Assembly: GCA_041725875.1 (NCBI GenBank) | Contig: JBGRQB010000017.1 | Location: 1 to 42,378, forward strand | DNA length: 42,378 nt | Reading direction: 5' to 3' | From: JBGRQB01 sp041725875 | GTDB lineage: Bacteria > Bacteroidota > Ignavibacteria > Ignavibacteriales > Melioribacteraceae | Shown: one piece after another, positions 1 through 9,257 of the stretch | How positions within the stretch are numbered: the first letter of the stretch is position 1 | Layout: each line of letters starts with the position of its first letter | The notes under the pieces: model-generated | Databases searched by the model: none | Told to the model about the DNA's origin: nothing | The model's input: the letters and a program-made list of their open reading frames with translations, nothing else | Made by a program: the position numbers and the translations under genes

Positions 1-2
1 AT

Positions 3-1259
3 TCTGAAATTCTTCTTGGCAAAGTGAAACTGTTTCTGGAAATAAATGATTACAAATATAAGCTTGTTAAACGCCAGTCACTCATTAACGCAACTCTCGA
101 AGCCACTGCCGACGGTGTGATGGTGATAAACAGTAAAAACAGAATTGTAAGATCCAATCAGCGATTTATTGATATGTGGGGACTTGAAGTTCAGGACGAC
201 GGACCATTGGAAAGCAGTTATATAAAATCTTTTATGGTGGAAAATGTTAAAAATTCCGACGAGCTGGAAAAATATATCGAGACTGATAAAGCCGAATTTA
301 AAGGAAATTTTAATAACAGGATAATTGAACTGAAAAACGGAAAAATTTTCAAACTTTGTATTAAACCGCAAATGGTTTTTGATGAAATAACAGGTTATGT
401 ATTTACATTTGGAGATATTACACAGCAGAAAACACTTGAAAAGCGTCTGGAAGAAAATAACAGAGAACTGGCAGGTGCTCACGCAAAAATGGAAGAAGTA
501 ACTTTTAACACAGTTCTTCTTAATAAAAAACTGGCTGAATCGGAAAAGAAACTTATAGAACTGAATGCCAACAAAGATAGATTTTTCTCAATAATCTCGC
601 ACGATTTGAAATCACCCTTTTCTTCACTGCTCGGCTTAACAGAATTACTGCATCGCGAATATGATACAATTGAAGATGAAACCAGAAAAACCTGGATTTC
701 ATCAATGAATAATCAGACACAAAATATTTACAACCTGCTTGAAAGTCTGCTTGAATGGGCAAAAACACAGACAGGCAGAATGGATTTCAATCCTGAAAAA
801 TTTGATCTTTACAATCTTGTGGATGATCTTTTTGATCTTTTTGAAAACAATGCGCTTGGCAAAGAGATAAGATTAACAAACGAAATTCATCAGGAAATCC
901 TTCTTTTTGGCGATGTTAATATGAATATGACAGTACTCCGAAACCTTCTTTCAAACGCAATAAAATTTACACCAAGAGGAGGCGAGGTTAAAGTCTGGTG
1001 TGAAGAAACCGAAGCTGAACATAAAATCTCTGTTTCCGACAGCGGAGTCGGGATGGATAAAAACGCGTTAGACAGTTTGTTTAAAATAGAAGTCTATAAT
1101 ACCACGCTCGGAACCGAAGATGAAAAAGGAACCGGTGTTGGATTAATTTTATGCGAAGAGTTTGTTAAAAAACATAAGGGTGTAATTTACGCCGAAAGCG
1201 AAATTGATAAAGGGAGTGTGTTTACATATACAATTCCCAAGGAGATGGAAAAAGTTTAG
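3..1259 (+). CDS. PAS-domain sensor histidine kinase, 5' end cut by window edge
   Basis: This is a two-component sensor kinase that should autophosphorylate on histidine and pass the phosphate to a response regulator not seen here. Numbering from the GTG at base 24, a PAS domain covers about residues 20-135 and a coiled coil about 135-185. The HisKA H-box (SIISHDLKS) has the phospho-acceptor His193. The HATPase_c domain shows an N-box (NLLSNAIKF, N311), a DSGVGMD G1 box and a GTGVGLIL G2 box. The reading frame is open to the left edge, and the codons before base 24 read SEILLGKVKLFLEI, which resembles the last helix of a response-regulator receiver domain. The GTG is therefore probably not the true start and the protein may be a receiver-PAS-kinase hybrid. 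No membrane segment is visible in the part shown. A strong terminator follows. Confidence 0.88.
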   Translation, partial: SEILLGKVKLFLEINDYKYKLVKRQSLINATLEATADGVMVINSKNRIVRSNQRFIDMWGLEVQDDGPLESSYIKSFMVENVKNSDELEKYIETDKAEFKGNFNNRIIELKNGKIFKLCIKPQMVFDEITGYVFTFGDITQQKTLEKRLEENNRELAGAHAKMEEVTFNTVLLNKKLAESEKKLIELNANKDRFFSIISHDLKSPFSSLLGLTELLHREYDTIEDETRKTWISSMNNQTQNIYNLLESLLEWAKTQTGRMDFNPEKFDLYNLVDDLFDLFENNALGKEIRLTNEIHQEILLFGDVNMNMTVLRNLLSNAIKFTPRGGEVKVWCEETEAEHKISVSDSGVGMDKNALDSLFKIEVYNTTLGTEDEKGTGVGLILCEEFVKKHKGVIYAESEIDKGSVFTYTIPKEMEKV

Positions 1260-1302
1260 ATTTCCCCGTAAGATTCTCCATTACTGTTCCTCATTCGATT
1301 AT

Positions 1303-1342
1303 AAAGTTCAAAAACAGAAAATTTTGTTTTTGAACTTTTTTT
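1303..1342 (+). terminator. Rho-independent terminator after the PAS kinase
   Basis: A perfect 14-bp stem (AAAGTTCAAAAACA at 1303-1316 with its complement at 1325-1338) encloses an 8-base loop and runs into a T tract. It lies 44 bases past the kinase stop. Bases 1343-1472 up to the next gene are AT-rich leader with no convincing promoter hexamers. Confidence 0.85.
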
Positions 1343-1472
1343 AATTTAAACCGTCTATTAACAAGTTGTATTGTTTTAAACTAAAATAATACAGGCAGGG
1401 AAATATAAATTATTTAAGATCAGTCGATAATTATTTGTTCAATTAAATCAAATTACAAATTGGGGAGATTTT

Positions 1473-4400
1473 ATGAAAAAAATGTTGCTCTCGCTGTTTA
1501 TAATGTTGATGGCTTCAGTAAGTGTTTCTGCTCAGGTTGACGGAAAAATGTTAAGACAACCTGATGTTTCCGAAACTCACATCACATTTGTATATGCCGG
1601 CGATATCTGGATTGTATCTAAAACCGGAGGTGTTGCTCAGAGACTGAGTTCACCAAAAGGGGAAGAATCTTTTCCTCGTTTTTCTCCTGACGGCAAAACT
1701 ATTGCTTTCAGTGGAAATTATGACGGAAATACAGATGTTTACACAATTCCTTTAATGGGTGGTGAAGTTACAAGATTAACTTATCATCCTTATCCTGACA
1801 GAGTTGTTAACTGGACTCCTGACGGTAAAAGCATTTTATTTGCTTCTGTCAGAGAAAGCGGCAGTACAAGATTTGACCAGCTTTATACTATGAGCTTAAA
1901 AGGGGGAATGGCAGAAAAATTACCAATACCTTATGGTTCATTTGGTGCTTATTCACCTGATATGAAAAAAATTGCATATATGCCTGAAACAAGAGATTTC
2001 AGAACCTGGAAAAGATATCGCGGCGGCGGTGCTTCTGAAATTTTCCTTTTCGATTTAAAAGATTTCTCATCTGAAAATATTTCAGATAATGATGCTGTTG
2101 ACGGTCACCCGATGTGGTACGGAGATTTTATTTATTTCCTTTCAGACCGTGGTGAAATGCAAAGATCAAATATCTGGAAATACAATAAAAACACTAAAAA
2201 ATATACTCAGGTTACATTTTTCAAAAATTTCGATGTTACTTTTCCGGCAATTGGTAAAACTGATATAGTTTTTGAAGCAGGCGGAAATATTCATTTGTTA
2301 AATCTGAAAAATGAAAAACTTAGCAAAGTTAATATCGATATAGTAAGTGATTTTGCAACTTTAAAACCTTATCAGGCAAAAGTAGGAAATGCAATCAGCG
2401 GTTCTGCAATTTCTCCTGATGGTAAAAGAGTTGTGTTTAATGCCAGAGGTGAAATGTTTACAGTTCCTGTAAAACATGGTTTTACAAAAAATCTTACACA
2501 GTCATCCGGCGTAAATGAAATTTATCCTGCGTGGTCACCAGATGGTAAAAATTTAGCTTACTGGAGTGATAAAACAGGTGAATATGAATTATATATCAAA
2601 AAAGCTGACGGTTCCGGTGAAGAGAAAAAGTTAACAGATCTTGGCAAAGGTTTCAGATATCAGCCAATCTGGTCACCTGACAGCAAAAAAATATTCTTCA
2701 TAGAAAATCAGAATTATATGATGATTTACGATATTGAAGAAGATGAATTAACAAAAGTTGACAGACAGTACAGTCTTACTCACCCTGCACTTCAGGGATT
2801 CAGTATTGACTGGTCAGCTGATAGTAAATGGATCACTTATACAAAGCAGATTGAAAATAAACAGACAGCAATCTTCTTATACAGTCTGGAAAAAGCTGAA
2901 AAATATCAGGTTACAAGCGGATTTTATGCTGATAACAATCCTGTTTTTGATCCTGCAGGAAAATATTTATACTTTGTTTCAAACCGTTCTTTGAGTCCGG
3001 TTTACAGCTCACTTGATGCTACCTGGATCTATCCTAATTCAAGTCAGATTGTAGCTGTTTCATTAAGAAAAGATGTTCCTTCTCCGCTTGCACCTCGCAA
3101 CGACGAAGTGAAAATCAAAAAAGAAGATAAAAAGAAAAAAGGCGACAAAAAGAAAGACGCCAAGAAAAAAGATAAAAAAGAATTAAAAATTGATCTGGAC
3201 GGATTTGAAAACAGATTAGTTGTTTTAGTATCCACTCCGGGCAGATATGGAAATCTTGCTGCTGTAAAAGGAAAACTTTTATACAGCAAATATCCAAACA
3301 GCGGTTCAGGAAGCAGATCAACATCAGTTAATTACTACGATTTTAAAGCAAGAAAAAGCCAGAATGTTCTTAATGGTGTAAGAGGTTTTGAAGTAACTGC
3401 AGATGGTAAGCAAATATTTGTTATGGACAGACGCGGACAATTCCACGTTGCCAAAATTGCTCCAAAGCAAAAACTTAAAAAGCCGATAAAAACTTCTGAT
3501 ATGATTATGACAGTTGTTCCTCGCGAAGAGTGGAAAGAAATGTTTACCGATGTTTGGCGTCGATACAGAGATTTCTTCTACGATGGAAATATGCAGGGAG
3601 TTGACTGGGATCAGATGAAAGAAAATTACGGCAAACTTCTTGAAGATGCAGTTACCAGATGGGATGTTAATTTTGTAATGGGTAATTTGATTGCCGAATT
3701 GAATTCATCTCACACCTATGTTTTCGGTGGCCAGACCGAAAGAGGAAAATATGAGGGCGTAGGTTTGTTAGGAGTTGATTGGGAACTTGCAAATGGTGCA
3801 TACAGAATTAAGAAAATTATCGACGGTGCAGATTGGGATAATGATGTTCGCTCACCATTTAAACTTCCTGGTGTGAAAGTTAAAGAAGGTGATTATATCC
3901 TTGCTGTCAATGGAATTGAAATAGATATTAACAAAGAACCTTATGCTGCTTTTGAAGGAGTTTCAAACAAAGTTGTTGAATTAACTGTTAACAGTAAACC
4001 AACAATGGAAGGTGCTAAAAAAGTTCTTGTTAAAACAATGAGAAGAGAAAACGGTTTAAGATACAACGAATGGGTTAACAACAACAGAAAAATGGTTGAA
4101 AAACTATCCGGTGGAAAAATTGGTTATATCTATATGCCAAATACCGGCGGCCGAGGCCAGACAGAATTAATCCGTCAATATTATGGTCAGCTAGATAAAA
4201 AAGGATTTATCGTTGATGAACGCTTTAACGGCGGTGGTCAGTTGCCTGACAGATTTATAGAATTACTTACAAGAAAACCGGGACATTTGATTTCAAGAAG
4301 AAACGGTGATGTATGGACTTCGTTTGATAAATCTAATACTGGTCCGAAAGTAATGCTTATTAACGGCTGGGCAGTTTCCGGCGGTGATGCTTTCCCTTAC

Positions 4401-4730
4401 GTATTTAAAGATCAGAAAGTTGGTAAAATTGTTGGTACAAGAACAGCCGGCGGATTGATTGGACCAGCTACCGGACACAGATTAATGGACGGCGGCGGAA
4501 TTACGGTTCCTGGCGGACGTATCTACGATTACCATGGTAAATGGTTCCCTGAAAGCTGGGGCGTTGAACCGGATATTTATGTGGATGACGATCCTACACA
4601 ACTTGCAAAAGGTGTTGATCCACAGTTAAAAAGAGCAGTTGAAGAAGCAATGAAAATGCTTAAAGATGCAAGACCAAAAACTGTTCCTGTTCCTGAAATG
4701 GAAGATGCTACGCACAGAAGTGCTAAATAG
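1473..4730 (+). CDS. Exported tricorn-type serine protease (peptidase S41 family)
   Basis: Large peptidase expected to degrade peptides in the periplasm. A signal peptide (MKKMLLSLFIMLMASVSVSA) is followed by WD40/PD40-like beta-propeller blades (repeated SPDGK / SPDSKK motifs) over about residues 30-520. After a core domain come a PDZ-like domain around 760-860 and a C-terminal S41 catalytic domain. Likely catalytic residues are His747 (SSHTY), Ser969 (AVSGGDAF) and Glu1027 (ESWGVEPD). These fall almost exactly where Thermoplasma tricorn has H746, S965 and E1023, and the length of 1085 aa matches tricorn (about 1070). A lysine-rich insert at about residues 546-571 separates the second propeller half from the rest. 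TTGGGGAG upstream of the ATG is a good ribosome-binding site. The gene is monocistronic, with terminators on both sides. Family call is strong; substrate is unknown. Confidence 0.93.
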   Translation: MKKMLLSLFIMLMASVSVSAQVDGKMLRQPDVSETHITFVYAGDIWIVSKTGGVAQRLSSPKGEESFPRFSPDGKTIAFSGNYDGNTDVYTIPLMGGEVTRLTYHPYPDRVVNWTPDGKSILFASVRESGSTRFDQLYTMSLKGGMAEKLPIPYGSFGAYSPDMKKIAYMPETRDFRTWKRYRGGGASEIFLFDLKDFSSENISDNDAVDGHPMWYGDFIYFLSDRGEMQRSNIWKYNKNTKKYTQVTFFKNFDVTFPAIGKTDIVFEAGGNIHLLNLKNEKLSKVNIDIVSDFATLKPYQAKVGNAISGSAISPDGKRVVFNARGEMFTVPVKHGFTKNLTQSSGVNEIYPAWSPDGKNLAYWSDKTGEYELYIKKADGSGEEKKLTDLGKGFRYQPIWSPDSKKIFFIENQNYMMIYDIEEDELTKVDRQYSLTHPALQGFSIDWSADSKWITYTKQIENKQTAIFLYSLEKAEKYQVTSGFYADNNPVFDPAGKYLYFVSNRSLSPVYSSLDATWIYPNSSQIVAVSLRKDVPSPLAPRNDEVKIKKEDKKKKGDKKKDAKKKDKKELKIDLDGFENRLVVLVSTPGRYGNLAAVKGKLLYSKYPNSGSGSRSTSVNYYDFKARKSQNVLNGVRGFEVTADGKQIFVMDRRGQFHVAKIAPKQKLKKPIKTSDMIMTVVPREEWKEMFTDVWRRYRDFFYDGNMQGVDWDQMKENYGKLLEDAVTRWDVNFVMGNLIAELNSSHTYVFGGQTERGKYEGVGLLGVDWELANGAYRIKKIIDGADWDNDVRSPFKLPGVKVKEGDYILAVNGIEIDINKEPYAAFEGVSNKVVELTVNSKPTMEGAKKVLVKTMRRENGLRYNEWVNNNRKMVEKLSGGKIGYIYMPNTGGRGQTELIRQYYGQLDKKGFIVDERFNGGGQLPDRFIELLTRKPGHLISRRNGDVWTSFDKSNTGPKVMLINGWAVSGGDAFPYVFKDQKVGKIVGTRTAGGLIGPATGHRLMDGGGITVPGGRIYDYHGKWFPESWGVEPDIYVDDDPTQLAKGVDPQLKRAVEEAMKMLKDARPKTVPVPEMEDATHRSAK

Positions 4731-4749
4731 ATTCACCTACAATCTCTCA

Positions 4750-4780
4750 AAAGTCCTCCTTCCCCGGAGGACTTTGTTTA
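4750..4780 (+). terminator. Rho-independent terminator after the tricorn-like gene
   Basis: A perfect 10-bp stem, AAAGTCCTCC (4750-4759) with GGAGGACTTT (4766-4775), has a 6-base loop and is followed by a weak T-rich run (GTTTATCTT). Confidence 0.85.
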
Positions 4781-5063
4781 TCTTAAAAACCGATTTAATA
4801 AAGAAAAGTATCCTTATATAAGACTGTTATAACGGGTTAATCCGAGAGTTTTATCTTCTTTTTCTCCTTTCTGAAAAGGGAATTTACCATAAACGATAAT
4901 AAAAAAAGATGGTTAAATCTGACTAAGATCTGAAAACCTTGCAAAAATGGCGAAAAATCAAACTTTAAGTTTTTGTTATTTTTTTTTGCCCTTTTGGTAT
5001 GATAAATGGTATATTTTCAGCTGAGTTTTTCGAAAAATTAATAATAAAATATCTGAGCCGAAA
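4781..5063. other. Gene-free AT-rich leader upstream of the rnf operon
   Basis: Together with the preceding terminator this makes a 333-base gap without a gene. It contains a T9 run at 4979-4987 and a TATATT sequence near 5011 that could be a -10 element, but I find no matching -35 at proper spacing and no recognisable riboswitch. The promoter of the rnf operon should lie here by position. Confidence 0.5.
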
Positions 5064-6401
5064 ATGGGACTATTTAGCAAATTTAAGACGTTCAAAGGTG
5101 GGGTACATCCGCCCGAAGCAAAAGAATTATCAGAGAACAAGGCATTTGAAACTATGCCTGACCCTTCTCAGATAATTATCCCGCTTTCCCAGCACATTGG
5201 TAAACCAGCAAAAATTACCGTAAAAAAAGCTGAAGAAGTTAAAGTGGGACAGGTAGTTGCCGAGCAAGATGGATTTATCTCATCACCTATCCACAGTTCT
5301 GTTTCAGGTAAAGTTTTCAAAATAGCTTCAAATCCGAATGTTAGTGGTAATCCTAAAGAAGCGATTATCATTAAAGCCGGTGAAGGGGAAGAAGCTGAAG
5401 TTTTTGAAAAATTGAATCCTGAAACTGTCACTCCGGATCAAATTAGAGAGAGAGTAAAAAGCGCGGGTATTGTTGGCCAGGGTGGTGCAGCATTCCCAAC
5501 GTTTGTGAAATTATTGCCCCCGGAAGGGAAGCAGATTGATGCAGTAATATTAAACGGTTGCGAATGTGAACCTTATCTTACACGCGATTACCGCTTTATG
5601 CTTGAATATCCAAATGAAATTATTTCCGGATTAAAATTAATTACAAAAGCTCTTGGCATCACAAAAGGTATGATTGGTATTGAGGTTAACAAACCTGAAG
5701 CAATTAAAGTGATGGAAGATGCTGTAAAAAACGAACCTGATATTTCTGTTGTTCCACTTCAGACCAAATATCCTCAGGGAGCTGAAAAAATGCTGATTGT
5801 AGCTGCAACAGGAAAAGAAGTGCCTCCGGGTAAACTTCCTCTTGATGTAGGTGCCGTAATTCAGAATATAGGTACTGCTATTGCCGTTCACGATGCTGTT
5901 GTTAATGGTTTGCCTCAAACAGTGGCAGCTTTAACAGTTTCCGGAAAAGGTATAAAAGAACCTAAAAATCTTTTTGTAAAAGTAGGAACTCCTGTACAGG
6001 AAGTTATAAACTATTGTGGCGGAGTAACTGAAGAAGCTGCAAAAATTGTTGTCGGCGGCCCAATGATGGGCGTTGCACAATATGATTTAACAGCTCCTGT
6101 TACAAAAGCAACTTCCGGTATTTTGGCTTTAACAAAAGAAGAAATTAACGGAACAGTTGAAACAAACTGCGTTAAATGTGGAAAATGTGTTGATCATTGT
6201 CCGTTGGGACTTGTACCAACAAAACTTTCCAGATTTTCTCAGCTTGAGAGATTTGAAGATGCGGAAAATTATAACATTACCACTTGTATGGAATGCGGAA
6301 CCTGTACTTTTACTTGTCCGGCAAATATTCCTTTGGTTCAATGGATCCGTTTCGGAAAATCTGAAGTGATTAAAATGCAGAGAGCACGTAAAAGCTCTTA
6401 A
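5064..6401 (+). CDS. rnfC: Rnf complex subunit C (NADH- and Fe-S-binding peripheral subunit)
   Basis: RnfC is the cytoplasm-facing electron entry/exit subunit of the ion-translocating ferredoxin:NAD+ oxidoreductase. It contains the RnfC N-terminal barrel-sandwich region, the nucleotide/flavin-binding GQGGAAFPT motif near residue 143, a SLBB-like segment, and two complete 4Fe-4S motifs at the C-terminus: C369-x2-C372-x2-C375-x3-C379-P and C408-x2-C411-x2-C414-x3-C418-P. Its 445 aa is the short (clostridial/Bacteroidota) form, without the long alanine-rich tail of E. coli RsxC. First gene of an rnfC-D-G-E-A-B operon; rnfD starts 38 bases downstream. No clear Shine-Dalgarno sequence precedes the ATG. 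Confidence 0.96.
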   Translation: MGLFSKFKTFKGGVHPPEAKELSENKAFETMPDPSQIIIPLSQHIGKPAKITVKKAEEVKVGQVVAEQDGFISSPIHSSVSGKVFKIASNPNVSGNPKEAIIIKAGEGEEAEVFEKLNPETVTPDQIRERVKSAGIVGQGGAAFPTFVKLLPPEGKQIDAVILNGCECEPYLTRDYRFMLEYPNEIISGLKLITKALGITKGMIGIEVNKPEAIKVMEDAVKNEPDISVVPLQTKYPQGAEKMLIVAATGKEVPPGKLPLDVGAVIQNIGTAIAVHDAVVNGLPQTVAALTVSGKGIKEPKNLFVKVGTPVQEVINYCGGVTEEAAKIVVGGPMMGVAQYDLTAPVTKATSGILALTKEEINGTVETNCVKCGKCVDHCPLGLVPTKLSRFSQLERFEDAENYNITTCMECGTCTFTCPANIPLVQWIRFGKSEVIKMQRARKSS

Positions 6402-6439
6402 TCTAATTAATTTGTAAACAGAAATAAAATTGAGATAAA

Positions 6440-7396
6440 ATGGGAACTGAAAATTCAATAAAATTGGACTTGGCCAGTTCGCCGCATATTCATTCAAAAT
6501 GGTCAACAAAAACATCTATGTGGATGGTTGTTGCAGCCTTAATCCCTGCTGTTATTTCAGCAGTTGTATTTTTCGGGATTTACCAGTTGGTTGTAATGGC
6601 TGTTGCAGTTGGGTTTGCGGTTGGAACTGAAGCTGTTATAAAAAAAATCAGAAACCAGCAGGTTACTATCTGGGATGGTAGCGGGGTTATTACCGGTTTG
6701 CTGCTTGCACTGATTTTACCTCCAAACTTTTCTTTAACTTCTACTGCTTTAGGTTCAATTGTAGCTATTGCACTTGGTAAAGAAATTTTTGGCGGATTGG
6801 GATTTAATGTTTTCAATCCTGCTTTGGTTGGACGTGCATTTTTACAGGCTGCTTTTCCTGTACCAATGACAACCTGGAGCAAAACTTCATTTGCACTTGA
6901 TGCCACATCTACGGCAACTCCTCTTGCATCTTCAAAATTTGATAAAGTATTTGCAGATGTTTCCAATATGTTTTTTGGAAATACAGGCGGTTGTATGGGT
7001 GAAACATCAACACTTGCAGTGTTTATAGGCGGTGCATTTTTAATTGCAGTTGGTATTGTTAACTGGAGAGTGCCTCTTTCAATGATGGTAGGTGTTATTC
7101 TGTTTGGCGGAATTTTCTGGTTAATTGATCCGGCTATTTACCCTACTCCGGTTTACCATCTGTTTGCCGGTGGTTTTATGTTTGGTGCTTTATTTATGGC
7201 CAGTGACTGGGTAACTTCTCCAATTTCAGCAACTGGAAGCTGGATTTTTGGTATGGGAATAGCACTGATGGTTGTTCTTGTTCGTCTGTTTGGCGGCTTG
7301 CCTGAAGGTGTTATGTATGCAATCTTATTTATGAATGCACTTGTTCCATTAATAAATAGATATACTCGCCCAAGAATTTTCGGGGAGGTGAAATAA
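6440..7396 (+). CDS. rnfD: Rnf complex subunit D (membrane flavoprotein)
   Basis: RnfD is an integral membrane subunit of the Rnf pump carrying a covalently bound FMN. About eight to ten hydrophobic segments are visible. The segment DATSTATPLA contains the S/T-x-A-T flavinylation motif, predicting Thr160 as the FMN attachment site. This Thr would be modified by an ApbE flavin transferase, which is not in this window. The conserved FNVFNPALVGRAF stretch (about residues 126-138) and GETSTLA (187-193) are typical of the NqrB/RnfD family. The stop codon overlaps the rnfG start by one base (TAATG), so translation is probably coupled. Confidence 0.96.
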   Translation: MGTENSIKLDLASSPHIHSKWSTKTSMWMVVAALIPAVISAVVFFGIYQLVVMAVAVGFAVGTEAVIKKIRNQQVTIWDGSGVITGLLLALILPPNFSLTSTALGSIVAIALGKEIFGGLGFNVFNPALVGRAFLQAAFPVPMTTWSKTSFALDATSTATPLASSKFDKVFADVSNMFFGNTGGCMGETSTLAVFIGGAFLIAVGIVNWRVPLSMMVGVILFGGIFWLIDPAIYPTPVYHLFAGGFMFGALFMASDWVTSPISATGSWIFGMGIALMVVLVRLFGGLPEGVMYAILFMNALVPLINRYTRPRIFGEVK

Positions 7397-7968
7397 TGAA
7401 TTTAGTTGTTAGAATGCTTATTACTTTAACAATCGTTGGTGTGGTTTCCGGCGGTGTGTTAAATAGTATTTGGGACTGGGCAGATCCTTTAATAAAGGAA
7501 AATGCCAGAATAGAAACTGAAAATGCAATTAAGGTTGTTCAGCCTGAAACTATTACCAGAGAAAGAGTAGAAACTAATGAGATGGAAGTTTATAAAGTTT
7601 TTTCTCAAGATTCAAAACTAATTGGTTATGCTGCTGTTGCAGTTGGCAATGGTTTTCAGGGAAAAATAAAACTAATGTTTGGCGTTAAACCAGATATGAA
7701 AGAATTGGTTAATTTAACAGTACTTGATCAATCTGAAACTCCTGGTCTTGGAACTGAAGTAACACAGAAGACAAAATTTACAGATCAGTTCAAAAAATTG
7801 ATTGCCGATCCGTTAGTCGGATGGGTAAAAGAAGGTGCTTCAACAAAACCTAATGAAATCCAGGCAAAAACAGGTGCAACTATTTCATCAAAAGCATTGG
7901 TTGCAATAGTTAATGATGGATTAAAAAAACTCCGTTCAATTAAAGAACTGGGAGGTAACAATGAGTAA
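7396..7968 (+). CDS. rnfG: Rnf complex subunit G (covalent-FMN periplasmic subunit)
   Basis: RnfG is anchored by one N-terminal membrane helix (about residues 5-27), with an FMN-binding domain on the outer face of the membrane. The flavinylation motif TGAT-I-S at residues 159-164 predicts Thr162 as the FMN-linked residue. The upstream ETPGLGTEV motif is also characteristic of the family. At 190 aa it has normal length. GGGGAGGTG just before the ATG is a strong ribosome-binding site. The end overlaps rnfE by 8 bases. Confidence 0.95.
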   Translation: MNLVVRMLITLTIVGVVSGGVLNSIWDWADPLIKENARIETENAIKVVQPETITRERVETNEMEVYKVFSQDSKLIGYAAVAVGNGFQGKIKLMFGVKPDMKELVNLTVLDQSETPGLGTEVTQKTKFTDQFKKLIADPLVGWVKEGASTKPNEIQAKTGATISSKALVAIVNDGLKKLRSIKELGGNNE

Positions 7969-8647
7969 AAAAATAACACTTGCTGCTGAATATATGAAGG
8001 GTGTTTGGAAAAACAACCCGGTGTTAAAACAGTTGCTTGGTCTTTGTCCTACTCTTGCAGTAACAACTTCTGCTGAAAACGGAATAGCAATGGCTCTTGC
8101 AACAACATTTGTATTAATCTTTTCAAGTATGATTATTTCTACAATCAGAAAGCTTATACCTACGCAGGTTCGTATTGCTTCTTACATTGTAATTATTGCT
8201 ACGTTTGTAACAATAGTTGATATTGTAATGAAAGCTAAATTTCCTGCTTTAAGTAAATCATTAGGCCCTTTCATTCCGTTGATTGTTGTAAACTGCCTTA
8301 TTCTTGGTCGCCAGGAAGCGTTTTCATCAAAAAACAATCCTTTAAGATCACTTATAGATGGTTTAGGAATGGGAACCGGATTTTTAATAACACTTGCAAC
8401 TTTAGGCGGAATAAGAGAAATACTTGGTTCTGGTAAATTATTTGGTATAATGATTTTACCTGAAGCTGTATTTACTCCCTGGTTGGTTATGATTCTTCCT
8501 GCAGGTGCATTCTTAACTTTAGGACTTTTACTTGGCGGAACAAATATTCTTGAGCAAAGAAAAGAAGACAAGGAAAAAGCCAGAGAAATGAGAGAAGCAC
8601 TTGAAAGACAAAAAGCTGCAAAATTAAATAGTCAGGAGGCGGCGTAA
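7961..8647 (+). CDS. rnfE: Rnf complex subunit E (integral membrane)
   Basis: RnfE is one of two homologous membrane subunits (with RnfA) that form the core of the pump. Six hydrophobic helices are visible, with the LGLCPTLAV motif in helix 1 and the second inverted half carrying PLIVVNCLILGR, which supplies the conserved cysteines of the intramembrane iron centre. The C-terminus is a charged, helical tail (about residues 200-228) rich in Lys/Glu, a common variable feature. Preceded by GGAGGTAACA before its ATG, inside the rnfG end. Its stop abuts the rnfA ATG directly. Confidence 0.95.
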   Translation: MSKKITLAAEYMKGVWKNNPVLKQLLGLCPTLAVTTSAENGIAMALATTFVLIFSSMIISTIRKLIPTQVRIASYIVIIATFVTIVDIVMKAKFPALSKSLGPFIPLIVVNCLILGRQEAFSSKNNPLRSLIDGLGMGTGFLITLATLGGIREILGSGKLFGIMILPEAVFTPWLVMILPAGAFLTLGLLLGGTNILEQRKEDKEKAREMREALERQKAAKLNSQEAA

Positions 8648-9226
8648 ATGGAACTTATATTAATATTTTTCTCAGCTGCAATTGTAAACAACTTTGTATT
8701 ACAATACTTTTTGGGAATCTGCCCTTTTGTAGGGGTTTCGAATAAAATTTCATCTGCCAGCTCAATGGGTATGGCAGTAACATTTGTGATGACAATTACA
8801 GCAATCGTAACCTGGTTAATTTACCATATGATTCTGGTTCCTTTTGAATTGGAATTTTTACAGTATGTATCTTTTATCCTTGTGATTGCTTCACTGGTTC
8901 AGCTTGTTGAAATGTTGATTAAAAAAGTATCTCAGCCTTTATATAGCGCGTTAGGTATATTTTTACCTCTTATTACAACAAACTGCGCAATTATGGGTCT
9001 TGCACTTTTTATAGTACTTAAAGAATACTCATTTGTACAAGGTATTGTTTACGGTATTGGTGCCGGAGCCGGCTTTACTATGGCTATTGTAATAATGGCC
9101 GGAATTCGTGAAGAACTTGATTTAGCAGATGTTCCAAGACCTTTCCGCGGTGCTGCAATTACAATGATTGTTGCAGGTATCCTTGGGTTGGCTTTTATGG
9201 GATTCTCTGGAATGATTTCAGTGTAA
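8648..9226 (+). CDS. rnfA: Rnf complex subunit A (integral membrane)
   Basis: RnfA is the partner of RnfE in the membrane core, with six predicted helices in 192 aa, the usual size. Typical motifs are NNFVLQYFLGICPFVGVS near the N-terminus and PLITTNCAIMGLALF in the second half. The cysteines in these two motifs are the ones known in the family to coordinate an iron centre inside the membrane. The ribosome-binding site CAGGAGGCGG sits in the last codons of rnfE. rnfB follows after 31 bases. Confidence 0.96.
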   Translation: MELILIFFSAAIVNNFVLQYFLGICPFVGVSNKISSASSMGMAVTFVMTITAIVTWLIYHMILVPFELEFLQYVSFILVIASLVQLVEMLIKKVSQPLYSALGIFLPLITTNCAIMGLALFIVLKEYSFVQGIVYGIGAGAGFTMAIVIMAGIREELDLADVPRPFRGAAITMIVAGILGLAFMGFSGMISV

Positions 9227-9257
9227 TCACAAGTATTTAATCACAATGAGGTAAAAA

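Noticed and set aside
4781..5063. Riboswitch or small RNA ahead of rnfC
   Set aside because: The stretch is AT-rich with only short weak pairings; no known aptamer motif is visible.
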